A stretch of DNA of 64,000 nucleotides, taken from Clostridium_AD sp050717515 (GTDB lineage: Bacteria > Bacillota > Clostridia > Clostridiales > Clostridiaceae). Made by a program: the position numbers and the translations under genes. This document shows positions 33,269 to 43,171 of the stretch, in pieces (position 1 is the first letter of the stretch; every line of letters starts with the position of its first letter). The DNA lies in contig NZ_JBOITL010000036.1 in the NCBI RefSeq assembly GCF_050717515.1, positions 186,001 through 250,000 on the forward strand, given 5' to 3'. A model generated the notes under the pieces. It did not search any database. It was not told the origin of the DNA and was given only the letters and a program-made list of their open reading frames with translations.

Positions 33269-34822
33269 CTATTTTTTTACAATTTTATCTTTAAATATAT
33301 TCCATAAATACATGCATTCTTCAATTTTAAAAATGTAAGTTATATAAAAATATAATAATATTCCTATAATTGAACATAGCAATAAAATCATAGCATTAAC
33401 AATAAAAGCTGGTGCTAAACTCATTACAAATATTTTTTTAATGAAATACACTACCACAGCCATAATAATAGAAGCTATAGATATTTTTCCTAGGGTTTTA
33501 AGCATAGACCTAAAAGCAATGCCCTTAAATTTCTTATTCATCTGAAATAGCAACATTAAAGTAATAACTACAGATGAAATTGAGGAAGATAGTGTTAGCC
33601 CAGGAACTGACATATACCTGTATAAAATAGCACTAAGAATAATATTTATTACCACACCCACCACACTATATATCATTGGTGTTTTAGTGTCCTTTGCAGC
33701 GTAAAAGGCTCTATTTAAAATATCTCGAACCCCATAGGCTATCATAGTTGGTGAATAGAATATTAATGCCGTAGATACCGCTTGAACATCCCTTATGGTA
33801 AATTTACCTCTTAAGAATAATACACTAATTAGTGGTTCTCTTAATATTACTATGGCAAGTGCTGCGGGTACCATAACTAAATTTATTATATTAATTGATT
33901 TAACTAAGGACTTTTTATACTCATCATAATTATTTTGAACTATTAAGGTAGACAATATGGGATATATCACCATAGAAACTGCTAAAGCAAAAACTTCGTA
34001 GGTGAGCAGTGTTACTTTATTTGCATATTCAAGAATTGTAGTTGCCCCTTCATATAAGCTCATGGCAAAGGATCTATTTATAAATAAATTAAATTGCATA
34101 GTTGTAGTACTTATTATTATTGGTATCATCAATAAAACCATTTTTCGAAGATCTTTATCCTTAAAATCCACTTCTAATTTATACTTGTATCCTAATTTTT
34201 TAAAGGTTGGCACATTAATTATAAATTGTACAAAAAACGCTAGCACAGTTGTAATTGCAAATCCTGTAAGCCCAAATTTTTCTACAAATAAACTTAAATA
34301 AATTACGTATATTACGTTTGATGCCGCCGCCATGGCTGACGGAATAGAGAATTTTTTGTGAGCTTGAAGTACTCCTGCCACAACTCCTGTAAGAGTTAAA
34401 AATAGTACTGATATGAACATTATTCTAAGTATTTTCACCGTCTGGTTAAATATGATTGGGTCCTTGGCTAAGTTATTAGCAAAAAAATACACTATATAAT
34501 AAGAAAACAGTATGCCAATCCCTGTAATAATAATGGTTAATATCATAGAAGCATTAGTTACATTATTCACAAAACTATTTCGCTCATGCAATTCTTTTGT
34601 TTCAATATAATCTGTAAGAATAGGTATTATGGTAGTACTAAGTCCATACCCTAAACTAGTAAAGAGAAATACTACACCAAAACACCATACATATATATCT
34701 GCTTGATAAGTAGTTCCAAATTTAGCAACCAGTAAGCTATCTCTTACTATAGCTAGCATCTTCCCAATTATTACAAATAGCATTACAATCATAGAACTTT
34801 TTAAAACTTTGTTCTCTTTCAT
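33269..34822 (-). CDS. murJ: MurJ/MviN-family lipid flippase
   Basis: A 517-residue protein with about 14 membrane helices and the MOP-superfamily MurJ pattern: an N-terminal VRDSLLVAKFGTTYQADIY and the central DILNRAFYAAKDTKTP. MurJ moves lipid II across the membrane. The start at 34822 has GGAG 6 bases upstream, with an in-frame ATG at 34834 overlapping that site. It closes the polysaccharide locus, so a role for a polymer intermediate is also possible. Confidence 0.85.
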   Translation of the reverse strand: MKENKVLKSSMIVMLFVIIGKMLAIVRDSLLVAKFGTTYQADIYVWCFGVVFLFTSLGYGLSTTIIPILTDYIETKELHERNSFVNNVTNASMILTIIITGIGILFSYYIVYFFANNLAKDPIIFNQTVKILRIMFISVLFLTLTGVVAGVLQAHKKFSIPSAMAAASNVIYVIYLSLFVEKFGLTGFAITTVLAFFVQFIINVPTFKKLGYKYKLEVDFKDKDLRKMVLLMIPIIISTTTMQFNLFINRSFAMSLYEGATTILEYANKVTLLTYEVFALAVSMVIYPILSTLIVQNNYDEYKKSLVKSINIINLVMVPAALAIVILREPLISVLFLRGKFTIRDVQAVSTALIFYSPTMIAYGVRDILNRAFYAAKDTKTPMIYSVVGVVINIILSAILYRYMSVPGLTLSSSISSVVITLMLLFQMNKKFKGIAFRSMLKTLGKISIASIIMAVVVYFIKKIFVMSLAPAFIVNAMILLLCSIIGILLYFYITYIFKIEECMYLWNIFKDKIVKK

Positions 34823-34912
34823 CCTACACTCCATTTTTTATAAATTTGTAGATTATTATTCCACAACTCTTTATTATTAATTTTAATAAAAAAAATTATA
34901 TTAAAAAGCACA

Positions 34913-36028
34913 CTATTTATTTTTTAGTATGCTCTTATAAATTCTAAGATAACTTTCCCAAAATTTTTCTATAGTAAATTTTTTTACAACAATATTATAT
35001 AAATTTTCACCTTTTACATTTAAATTGTTCACATCTGAATTATTCAAATCTAGATACGCTACTTTCATAGCTTTGTAAATATTTTCATTGCTTTGGTTTT
35101 CTATTTTATATCCGCTATTTTCATCTAATATAGACTCTAAGTCCCCTACCTCAGTATAAATCAAGGTTTTCCCTACAATTCCTGATTCTAAAACAGTTAA
35201 TGGTGGTGCTCCACCCTCACTTAAAGAAGCCAAAACACTAACATTAGAGCAATTTATATAGTCTATAGGGTTTGGTACGTTTCCCACCATAGTAACACTA
35301 TTTTCTAGTTTTAAATCCACTATTAACTTTTCTAGTTGGACTCGAAGCTCCCCATCACCAACTAAAAGCAATTTCACATCTTGAAATTCCAGTATTAGTT
35401 TGCTAAAGGCCAGTATTACTTCTCTATGGTTTTTTATAGGATGCAATCTTGCAACCATACTATATACAAAATCCTTTTGGTTTAATTTTAAATTATTTCG
35501 CATATCTTCCGCTGAGATCACAACAGCAATTTTTTTTATATCTATACCATTGTTTACAACTGCTTTGCTTCCCCTAAACTTTTTTTCTTCTAATAACTTT
35601 TTTAAATTATTTGATACACAAATATAATTATTAAAACTTTTTAACCCCTTAATACTAAGAGGAGTAAAAATAAAATATTTTACTTTATTATTAAGAAAAT
35701 CATATCTAAAATCACTGTGAATTACAGCTACCGTAGGCACCTTTATTTTTCTTTTTAAAATTAAATGCATTAAAAAGGGTTTTGCACCATGGAAATTCAC
35801 TATATTTATAGAGTTTTGGTTTATATAATGGACTAGTTCCATATTGTTAAGCTTATTTGTAAAAAGTTTATAGCTAACACCTATAGTTTTAGCTTTTGAG
35901 TAAAGTGGACCTTCTCCCACACAACCAATTATATTTTCAAAATTTTCATTACATTTATTGCATATGTTTAATACGTGGTTTCCACCCCCACCATTATCAT
36001 TGCCAGATATGATATGTAAAACTTTAAT
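34913..36028 (-). CDS. GT4-family glycosyltransferase
   Basis: A 372-residue GT-B glycosyltransferase with an N-terminal HIISGNDNGGGGNHV and a C-terminal donor-binding half (SMVARLHPIKNHREVILAF, then VLASLSEGGAPPLTVLESG). The best ribosome binding site, AAGGAGGGG, is 8 bases before an ATT codon at 36028 and no ATG lies nearby. A TTG at 36064 in the same frame has no such site. The missing ATG makes the true start uncertain. The sugar transferred is unknown; it acts in the cytoplasm on a lipid-linked acceptor. Confidence 0.85.
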   Translation of the reverse strand: MKVLHIISGNDNGGGGNHVLNICNKCNENFENIIGCVGEGPLYSKAKTIGVSYKLFTNKLNNMELVHYINQNSINIVNFHGAKPFLMHLILKRKIKVPTVAVIHSDFRYDFLNNKVKYFIFTPLSIKGLKSFNNYICVSNNLKKLLEEKKFRGSKAVVNNGIDIKKIAVVISAEDMRNNLKLNQKDFVYSMVARLHPIKNHREVILAFSKLILEFQDVKLLLVGDGELRVQLEKLIVDLKLENSVTMVGNVPNPIDYINCSNVSVLASLSEGGAPPLTVLESGIVGKTLIYTEVGDLESILDENSGYKIENQSNENIYKAMKVAYLDLNNSDVNNLNVKGENLYNIVVKKFTIEKFWESYLRIYKSILKNK

Positions 36029-36065
36029 GTGGATCCCCTCCTTGTACTCTTTTATTGGCTGCAAA

Positions 36066-36785
36066 TTATTTACGTTTATGCTTATCCTTTATAACCGCAA
36101 AAATAAATTTAGGTATAGATGCCAATCTTTTAATTCTAAAGGGTTCTTTTGCAACCCTGTATAACCATTCCAGTCCTATACTTATCATCCATTTAGGCGC
36201 ACGTTTAAGATTACCAGCTATAATATCAAAACTTCCTCCAACCCCCATAAATACATTGCAAGGAAGTCTGTCCATATATTTTGCTATAAATAACTCTTGC
36301 CTTGGGCATCCCATTGCAACAAATAAAACCTTAGGACTCACTTTTTCTATTTCCTCTAATATTTCTTCACAATTATCCAAATCGAAATATCCATCATGGC
36401 TGCCTAAAATATTTAAATTTCTATATTTAGTACGTAAATTAATATTACACATATCTACTGTTTCCTTTGTAGATCCTAGCAAATATATTCCCTGGTTTTC
36501 ACTTTCACACTTTTTCACTATAGAATCCATAAGTTCTATACCAGCAATTTTTCCGCTCACCGGTTGCCCTACAATTTTTGAACATATCACAGTGCTGATT
36601 CCGTCTGGAATTATGATAGAATTTTTACTAGTAAAATTATTTAACAATATATTGTTTTGTAGTCCATTGTTAAGTACTTCTGGATTTCCTGAAACAATGT
36701 GTACTTTTTCAAATTTTTTTATACTTCTCAGCAATGATTCCATGTTGTCATTAAAAATTTCATATTGAAAAATTTTTGTTATCAT
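36066..36785 (-). CDS. WecG/TagA/CpsF-family glycosyltransferase
   Basis: A 239-residue GT26 glycosyltransferase. The catalytic Asp is D61 in IPDGISTV. GVGGSFDIIAGNLKRAP and the basic C-terminal tail EWLYRVAKEPFRIKRL are characteristic; the tail usually binds the membrane surface. Family members add ManNAc or a related aminosugar to an undecaprenyl-linked GlcNAc-type acceptor. It lies downstream of the initiating sugar-phosphate transferase across a complex hairpin. Confidence 0.9.
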   Translation of the reverse strand: MITKIFQYEIFNDNMESLLRSIKKFEKVHIVSGNPEVLNNGLQNNILLNNFTSKNSIIIPDGISTVICSKIVGQPVSGKIAGIELMDSIVKKCESENQGIYLLGSTKETVDMCNINLRTKYRNLNILGSHDGYFDLDNCEEILEEIEKVSPKVLFVAMGCPRQELFIAKYMDRLPCNVFMGVGGSFDIIAGNLKRAPKWMISIGLEWLYRVAKEPFRIKRLASIPKFIFAVIKDKHKRK

Positions 36786-36859
36786 AAAACTCCTCCAATA
36801 ATCTACATTTTGTAGATATTCTACAAAATTGCATCATATATAATAAGTGGCTAAACTCC

Positions 36860-36895
36860 AGTCACTAAAGTGAATGAGCAGTCACTTTAGTGACT
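36860..36895. repeat. Competing hairpins between two polymer genes
   Basis: AGTCACTAAAGTGA (36860-36873) pairs perfectly with TCACTTTAGTGACT (36882-36895). Each half can instead fold by itself; AGCAGTCACT-TT-AGTGACTGCT is the stronger. Such exclusive structures can act as attenuators or strong pauses. Confidence 0.6.
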
Positions 36896-36897
36896 GC

Positions 36898-37551
36898 TTA
36901 ATAAGCACCCTCTTTTTTAAATACAGATATCACTGTTAAAAAGAGGATTTTTATGTCTAATGCAAGGTTAAAATCCATAATATATTTCAAATCATAAAAA
37001 ATAGTTTTTCCCAGTTCAATTTCTCCTCTTCCACTAATCTGTGCAAGTCCAGTAATACCCGGTAGAACTAAAAATCTTTGACGATAGTTTTCTGGATAGT
37101 AATTAACTACCTCTGGTATTTCAGGTCTAGGACCTACAAGGCTCATTTGTCCAAACAAAACATTAAAAAGTTGTGGAATTTCATCTAGGCTACTGCGCCT
37201 TAAAAAATTTCCAAATTTTGTTATTCTATTGTCTGACTTACTTTGAAACACGAAATTTTCTAAATCATTTGGATCTATATTAAGTTCTCTTTTACTTTCT
37301 GCTTGAACTATCATAGTTCTAAATTTATAAATAGTAAAATCTTTGCCATCCTTACCAACTCTAATTTGTTTAAATAGAGCAGGACCTTTTGAATCTAATT
37401 TTATTGCAATTATTAATGCTAAATATACTGGTGATAAAATTATGATTCCTATTAAGGATAGAATTATATCCATTAGGCGTTTCATAACAAAATGAAGCTT
37501 TTTATCATGTATATGTTTTTGTATATCAATTTCAATAGTGTTTTTTTGCAT
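36898..37551 (-). CDS. Initiating undecaprenyl-phosphate sugar transferase
   Basis: A 217-residue phosphoglycosyl transferase of the monotopic PglC/WcaJ type that starts repeat-unit synthesis by moving a sugar phosphate to undecaprenyl phosphate. The membrane-inserted helix is about residues 25-50, followed by KQIRVGKDGKDFTIYKFRTM, RRSSLDEIPQLFNVL and GPRPEIPE, all family signatures. It lacks the N-terminal polytopic part of WbaP-type enzymes. Confidence 0.92.
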   Translation of the reverse strand: MQKNTIEIDIQKHIHDKKLHFVMKRLMDIILSLIGIIILSPVYLALIIAIKLDSKGPALFKQIRVGKDGKDFTIYKFRTMIVQAESKRELNIDPNDLENFVFQSKSDNRITKFGNFLRRSSLDEIPQLFNVLFGQMSLVGPRPEIPEVVNYYPENYRQRFLVLPGITGLAQISGRGEIELGKTIFYDLKYIMDFNLALDIKILFLTVISVFKKEGAY

Positions 37552-37601
37552 ATTTACTCCTACCTTTTACCTTTAATAATATATTAGTTTTTTTTATATA
37601 T

Positions 37602-38843
37602 TTAATTAGAACTTTTACTATTTAATAATGCCTCTGCAGTAGCTAACAAAAACCAAAAAAAAGTTGTTGTTTTCGGTACAAAAAATAAATTATCTGAAAA
37701 GTTCATAAATAGAAAAGCAACCATACTTGCCATTACACCCATATAAAATGCTCTATTAAACTTATCACTAGCTGTGCTATATAATTTTCTAACTCTAGAT
37801 AAAGCCGTTACTATTACCCCTAAGAAAGAAGCTATTCCAACTATCCCAAGCTCACTTTGTACTTTCAAATATGAATTGTGAGCTGGATAATGGGTATATG
37901 AGTTATAATCCAATCTATATTTTTGAATATAAGTGTCATATTGAGTTACATAGTTTCCATTTCCAACTCCTAGTATTGGGTGTTCCTTTATCATCATTAG
38001 TGCTGTTTTCCAAAGCTTTATCCTTGCCTCATTTTGGGATGAATTAAAAATAGCTTGAACCCTCTGAAACACAGAAGGAATTAAAAGAATTAAGACCCCA
38101 AAACCTCCAAGAGCAAAAATTATTTTAATGCTATAAATTATTACAAGTACTACTAACCCTAATGCAAAACCTAATAATGCATTTCTAGAATAAGTCATAA
38201 GTATATTTGTAAAGACTAATATAGAAAGTAGTATATAAAAGATTTTTTTGTTTTTATTTTTCTCATAAATACTTAGCATGATCATTGGGAAAATTATCAA
38301 AATCAAATAACCAGCATAAGCGTTGGGATGAGAAAGTGTAGAAGACATCTTTATATTTCCTCCAATTGTAAATGCTTTTATATATTTTTCATCTAATCCA
38401 AATCTTGTAAAATATTGCATAATACCTATGCTGCAAAGTACAGTAGATATAAATATATAGCATCTTATTAGAATTTTAATTTGTTTCTTATTATTGAACT
38501 CATACTTTATAACAAAATATATAAAGACATAAGATATAAACCTTACACTTTCAGTTAATGCTAGTTTTTTGTCTACAGCGTAAATTGTAGATGCAAGCAT
38601 TATGGCAAGTAATATAGCCATAAATATACTCAATTTATCTGTGAAGAAATCTATTACTGCACTAATAAAATTTTCTCTGCTCTTCTTAGACGTTACTAGA
38701 TTTGCAATGTATGCAAAGATTAACAATGCTAAAAGTAAATCAGTAAAAGGTATTCCTGCAAGTACAATTTCTTGTGGAATTAATGGTAATAACATAATGT
38801 AAGCACAGGTTGTTAAAAATAAAATTTTTTTAGACAAATCCAC
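37602..38843 (-). CDS. O-antigen ligase-like membrane protein
   Basis: A 413-residue polytopic protein (Wzy_C/O-antigen ligase family) with about 11-12 membrane segments and the extracytoplasmic loop YPAHNSYLKVQSELGIVG, whose His is a family hallmark. A GTG start at 38843 with a G-rich site (GGGGTGGGGAA) just before is preferred over a TTG at 38900 that overlaps the preceding gene without a ribosome site. It may polymerise repeat units or attach the polymer to an acceptor. Confidence 0.8.
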   Translation of the reverse strand: MDLSKKILFLTTCAYIMLLPLIPQEIVLAGIPFTDLLLALLIFAYIANLVTSKKSRENFISAVIDFFTDKLSIFMAILLAIMLASTIYAVDKKLALTESVRFISYVFIYFVIKYEFNNKKQIKILIRCYIFISTVLCSIGIMQYFTRFGLDEKYIKAFTIGGNIKMSSTLSHPNAYAGYLILIIFPMIMLSIYEKNKNKKIFYILLSILVFTNILMTYSRNALLGFALGLVVLVIIYSIKIIFALGGFGVLILLIPSVFQRVQAIFNSSQNEARIKLWKTALMMIKEHPILGVGNGNYVTQYDTYIQKYRLDYNSYTHYPAHNSYLKVQSELGIVGIASFLGVIVTALSRVRKLYSTASDKFNRAFYMGVMASMVAFLFMNFSDNLFFVPKTTTFFWFLLATAEALLNSKSSN

Positions 38844-38871
38844 TTCCCCACCCCATTTCAATTGATAAAAA

Positions 38872-39903
38872 TTATCTTGATGATTTTGTGTTTTTCTCAA
38901 CAGATTTATTAGATTTCAAAACGTAAAATACTATTAATCCCTCTAAAAATCCTATTCCATAACTTAGATGCAATATCAAAAATGACAATACCATCTTAGG
39001 AGCATTTTTTACTTTTCCACTGTAAGCTTTTAAGGCGAATGTAATAGCACCTGCTAAATACAGTAATATTTCTGCTGAAAATAAATATCTAACCATCTTA
39101 GAAAATGGGCTTAATAAGGTTCCCCCTATTAAACTGAGGACAAATAATAATGGAACTAAATGTCTTACTGCTGATGGCTTTTTATGTTTTTGAATTACTC
39201 TAACTTTCCAAAAACCATACTGAAAATATTGTGTCCAAAGCTTACTAAAGGATCCTCTTGTATAATAATGAGATATTATATCAGGGGCTAGAAGTATCTT
39301 ATTGCCACTTTTCGTAATTCTAAAATTCAATTCATCATCTTGATTCCGTACAAGCTCTTCATCAAAATATCCTATTTCATCAAATATACTTCTTTTATAA
39401 GCTCCAAAAGCAACAGTGTCAACAAGTTGTTCTACATTTGAAAATCTAAACAGTGCATTTCCTACACCAAATGGGGATGCCATTGCAAGTGATATAGCCT
39501 CTGCCGTGCTGTCTTCACTAATGTTTATAATTCTTCCACCCGCACAAGCAATATCTGCACTTTTTAGTTTTTCTACACAGATTTTTATATAATCCTTATC
39601 CATATATGCATGAGCACCAAAAATTACAATTATTTCACCCACCGCAGCCTTTATTCCTAAATTCATTGCTGTAGGTGCCACTCTTTTTTCATTAACTACT
39701 AATTTTATCTGAGGATATTTAATGCTATATTCACTTATTATATCCAAAGTACTATCATCTGAACAGCCATCACAAACAAAAACTTCAATATTTTCCATAC
39801 CATAGCTTTGATCCATTATGGATTGTAGACATTTCCCTATGTATTTTTCTTCATTTCTGCAGGGAATAACTACAGATACTTTTACATTTTCTTCACCATT
39901 CAT
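38872..39903 (-). CDS. GT2-family glycosyltransferase
   Basis: A 343-residue GT-A glycosyltransferase. The nucleotide-sugar domain has VSVVIPCRNEEKYIGKCL and VCDGCSDDSTLDI near the start and DELNFRI further on. Two or three hydrophobic helices near the C-terminus anchor it in the membrane. The start at 39903 has AGGAGTG 6-7 bases upstream. It resembles succinoglycan or exopolysaccharide transferases. The donor is unknown. Confidence 0.88.
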   Translation of the reverse strand: MNGEENVKVSVVIPCRNEEKYIGKCLQSIMDQSYGMENIEVFVCDGCSDDSTLDIISEYSIKYPQIKLVVNEKRVAPTAMNLGIKAAVGEIIVIFGAHAYMDKDYIKICVEKLKSADIACAGGRIINISEDSTAEAISLAMASPFGVGNALFRFSNVEQLVDTVAFGAYKRSIFDEIGYFDEELVRNQDDELNFRITKSGNKILLAPDIISHYYTRGSFSKLWTQYFQYGFWKVRVIQKHKKPSAVRHLVPLLFVLSLIGGTLLSPFSKMVRYLFSAEILLYLAGAITFALKAYSGKVKNAPKMVLSFLILHLSYGIGFLEGLIVFYVLKSNKSVEKNTKSSR

Positions 39904-39977
39904 TTTATCACTCCTAATTGAGTTTAAATCATCACCTGGGTAGCTGTTTATCTTTTTCAAACTACAATATCATTAAA

Positions 39978-41048
39978 CTAATTGTTTCCTATCAAAGCTA
40001 AATATTTCTGTTCCACCAGTTTCATGTTCTGATCCCAAATAGCTTTTTTCAATATAACTTCTCTACTTAACCTAGCAGCCTTTTGTTTAAAATCCAAATC
40101 ATTTAATGCAAGCTCCATAGATATTTTAAGACTTTCAACATCAATATTTTCTGTGATTAACCCATTTTTCTTATGATCTATCCACTCTCTATTTGCAGGT
40201 ATGTCCGAAGCAATGGTTATTATACCTGATGCCATAGCTTCAAGTAGTGTTACAGATGTTGAATCTGAATCTGGTATAGTAATATGCATATGTGAACAAT
40301 ACAGAAGTTCTATTAAGTCATCTCTATTTACAAATCCTTTAATATCAACGTTTTTTTCCACATTTAACTGTTTTACAAGTGCCTTTATATTTTCCATTTC
40401 TGGTCCATCATTAGTTATAATTAATTTAAAATTATATTTTTCATTACTTGCAAGTAACTTTGCAAAGGCTTTTACAATTATATCAATGTTAGAATTCACA
40501 TTAACCGTACGCAAGCTTAAAATTCTAATTTCATCAGTACTTTCTTTTCTATCCTTATAGCACAAAGACTGATCAACTCCCATGGGTACAGTTAATACAT
40601 CAGTGTTTGTTAGCTGATGTATGGCTTCACTCATAAAATTCGAGTCTGATGTAATTAGCTCTGCACTATTTAATGCATATTTTGTAATAGCTTTATATAT
40701 CTTATTTCTCTTAGGTGCCACAAGTATATCTGTACCCCAGGCTGATACTACTAGAGGCTTTGCACCAGATAGTGCCGCTAAAAATCCATAACTAGTTACA
40801 AAATGCGCATTTATTATATCAAAATTCATTTTTTTAATTAGCTTTCTAATTTGCATTGTCGAAAAAACATACTGCCAATTGCCACCGCTAATATTTATAT
40901 CAAAATTGCCTATTTTGTGTACAATGATATTTTTGTGGACCACATTAGAAAAAGTTATTAAATGTACTTCATGACCCCTCTCATGAAAAAAATCTAACCA
41001 TCTTCTAATATGGATACTATTACCATCTCCTAAAAAGCAAATCTTCAT
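39978..41048 (-). CDS. GT4-family glycosyltransferase
   Basis: A 356-residue GT-B enzyme beginning KICFLGDGNSIHIRRWLDFF, with the donor site SRLHP replaced by an LSLRTVNVNSNIDIIVKAF segment and a later DSDSTSVTLLEAMASG containing the conserved Glu. AGAGG lies before the ATG. It is 11 bases after the epimerase gene. Substrates unknown. Confidence 0.88.
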   Translation of the reverse strand: MKICFLGDGNSIHIRRWLDFFHERGHEVHLITFSNVVHKNIIVHKIGNFDINISGGNWQYVFSTMQIRKLIKKMNFDIINAHFVTSYGFLAALSGAKPLVVSAWGTDILVAPKRNKIYKAITKYALNSAELITSDSNFMSEAIHQLTNTDVLTVPMGVDQSLCYKDRKESTDEIRILSLRTVNVNSNIDIIVKAFAKLLASNEKYNFKLIITNDGPEMENIKALVKQLNVEKNVDIKGFVNRDDLIELLYCSHMHITIPDSDSTSVTLLEAMASGIITIASDIPANREWIDHKKNGLITENIDVESLKISMELALNDLDFKQKAARLSREVILKKAIWDQNMKLVEQKYLALIGNN

Positions 41049-41059
41049 CTCATCTACCT

Positions 41060-42109
41060 CTATCCTATAATATCAACAATTTTTTTTACCGCATCGCCAA
41101 ATCCAAAATACCCATTCTTAGGACTACTACAATTAAATCGTAGAATAGCATTTTTTATTTTTAATTTATCGCATCCAACAAGTATATTCCATCCATTTTC
41201 TACAGTTTCAATCCATTCAGTTTCTTCTCGAAGCGTAATACAAGGCTTGTCAAGAAAAAATGCTTCCTTTTGTACGCCACCACTATCAGTGACTATTTTT
41301 TTACAGTTCTTCTCTAGCATCACCATTTCTAAATAACCAACAGATTGAATAGTTTGAACATTTTTTTCAAAAGACAATCCATATTCAATTATATACTTTT
41401 GAGTTCTAGGATGTAGTGGAAGTATTATTTTTTCTTCACTTTCATTAAATGCTTCTACTATGTTTTTTAATCTATTGAAATCATTAGTATTTTCAGCTCT
41501 GTGAATAGTAGCTAATATATATTCTTCTTTATTTAAGTTAAGTCTATTCATTATGTTGGTTTTTTTTTCAGCAATTTTATTAAAATGTAATATAGAATCA
41601 TACATAACATCGCCTACATTGTATACATTCTTAACTATTCCCTCTTTACTTAAATTGCTAACAGCAGTTTTTGTAGGTGCAAATAAAATATTTGATATAT
41701 GATCCGTAAGAATACGGTTTTGTTCTTCCGGCATTGTCATATTATAACTTCTAAGTCCAGCCTCTATATGGATAAGAGGTATCAACATTTTGCTTGCTGC
41801 TAGTGCACCAGCTAAAGTAGAATTAGTATCTCCATAAACTAAAACACAATCAGGCTTTTCTTTTTGAAGTACTGATTCAATTTCTATAAGCATATTTCCT
41901 GTTTGATATCCATGATTACCAGAACATATATTTAGATTATAATCCGGTTTTGGGATATCTAATTCCTCAAAAAAAATTTTTGACATATTATCATCATAAT
42001 GTTGCCCTGTATGTATTATAATTTCATTATTATTTTGTCTCAAAGCATTAGAAACCATTGATGCTTTGACAAACTGCGGTCTAGCCCCAATTACCGTTAC
42101 TATTTTCAT
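41060..42109 (-). CDS. wecB: UDP-sugar 2-epimerase, WecB/WbpI type
   Basis: A 349-residue non-hydrolysing UDP-HexNAc 2-epimerase. Motifs are GARPQFVKASMV, HTGQHYD (residues 36-42), GDTNSTLAGALAASK, HIEAGLRS, and TDSGGVQKEA. The segment MTMPEEQNRILTDH resembles WbpI, which acts on UDP-GlcNAc(3NAc)A, so the substrate may be a 2,3-diacetamido uronic acid rather than plain UDP-GlcNAc. That would match the WbpA-, WbpB- and WbpD-like genes at the start of the locus. Confidence 0.88.
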   Translation of the reverse strand: MKIVTVIGARPQFVKASMVSNALRQNNNEIIIHTGQHYDDNMSKIFFEELDIPKPDYNLNICSGNHGYQTGNMLIEIESVLQKEKPDCVLVYGDTNSTLAGALAASKMLIPLIHIEAGLRSYNMTMPEEQNRILTDHISNILFAPTKTAVSNLSKEGIVKNVYNVGDVMYDSILHFNKIAEKKTNIMNRLNLNKEEYILATIHRAENTNDFNRLKNIVEAFNESEEKIILPLHPRTQKYIIEYGLSFEKNVQTIQSVGYLEMVMLEKNCKKIVTDSGGVQKEAFFLDKPCITLREETEWIETVENGWNILVGCDKLKIKNAILRFNCSSPKNGYFGFGDAVKKIVDIIG

Positions 42110-42128
42110 CTAATCTCACCTTTTATCC

Positions 42129-43118
42129 TTATTTGTCTGAAATTGATGGCACATAATTGCTTTGATTTCTTACAGAAAGTTTATGTGCAATCTTATATAA
42201 TGTGGCAATAATATATATAATTATATTATTTTTAGATTTCTCCCAAGCTATATAATATTCTCGATATAAGTCATTATTTGTTAAAGTATACATTGATTTT
42301 AGCTGTTCTATATGAAGCTTATGATAAAAAATACTTGTTATATTATGGATTTTAAAATTATACAAGTCATATCTCGACCATTTTATTCCTTTAATATTAA
42401 ATAAAGGTAAACTATCGCAAAGCGTCTTCTCACCTTTATTATATAACTCTAAAGCTTTTTTATTATTGGATACAATATTATAATCTAATAATCCCCAAAG
42501 TGAAAAAATCAATCCATTTAACACAAAAGAAGGCTCTTTAGATGGATACTCTTCATAAAAATATCCATTATTCAGCAGAGCAAGAACTCCTTTGTCTTGA
42601 CTTTTAACTTCAAAAGATTTAAGAAGTTTTTCACAAACTTCTAAATATCTTTTATCTTTTGTTACAGAATAACATCTTGCAAGAACAGACATAGGTTGTC
42701 CCTGCGATAATGAAGACAACCAAGGCTTATGAAGCCCATAGGTCATCTTGTCATAATCATTAGCATATCCATAGACACCTTTTGATGTCTCCTGCAGGTT
42801 TTTCACAAACCATTCTGCACAAATTATAACAACATCAAAATACTTTTTATCTTTTGTCTCTATATATTTATCAAAATTTCCTAAGGCATACTGTGCAATA
42901 GTTACTGGAAAATAATAATATGTTCCATCCATTTCTAAAAGAGGTATATTATTTTCATCCATCTTACCAATGTAATTATGCTTAGGTTTTGTGTCAACAT
43001 AATATTGGTCAATTTTCTTTAAACTACAGTTCTTATTGGCTATCATATCTGGATGCCAGTAATCTTGTTTCCCAAAAATCAAACTTCCATAAGCTTTAAC
43101 CATTTGAAGAATATTCAT
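42129..43118 (-). CDS. D-glucuronyl C5-epimerase-like protein
   Basis: A 329-residue protein matching the C-terminal (alpha/alpha)6 domain of heparan/heparosan glucuronyl C5-epimerases. Recognisable parts are LSQGQPMSVLARCY (about residues 136-150), YFYEEYP, FVLNGLIFSLWGLLDY, WSRYDLY and YHKLHIEQL. In animals the enzyme changes glucuronic to iduronic acid in the finished chain. This one has no signal peptide, so it would act inside the cell, perhaps on a lipid-linked repeat or as a non-enzymatic relative. Seen inside a glycosyltransferase cluster. Confidence 0.75.
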   Translation of the reverse strand: MNILQMVKAYGSLIFGKQDYWHPDMIANKNCSLKKIDQYYVDTKPKHNYIGKMDENNIPLLEMDGTYYYFPVTIAQYALGNFDKYIETKDKKYFDVVIICAEWFVKNLQETSKGVYGYANDYDKMTYGLHKPWLSSLSQGQPMSVLARCYSVTKDKRYLEVCEKLLKSFEVKSQDKGVLALLNNGYFYEEYPSKEPSFVLNGLIFSLWGLLDYNIVSNNKKALELYNKGEKTLCDSLPLFNIKGIKWSRYDLYNFKIHNITSIFYHKLHIEQLKSMYTLTNNDLYREYYIAWEKSKNNIIIYIIATLYKIAHKLSVRNQSNYVPSISDK

Positions 43119-43171
43119 GTGGATTTTCCTCTCCTCTATAACATCTTAAAAAGTATAACTAATTTATAAAT

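Noticed and set aside
36055..36768. A 237-codon plus-strand frame
   Set aside because: Fully opposite the TagA-family gene, which has clear motifs; the frame has no family features.
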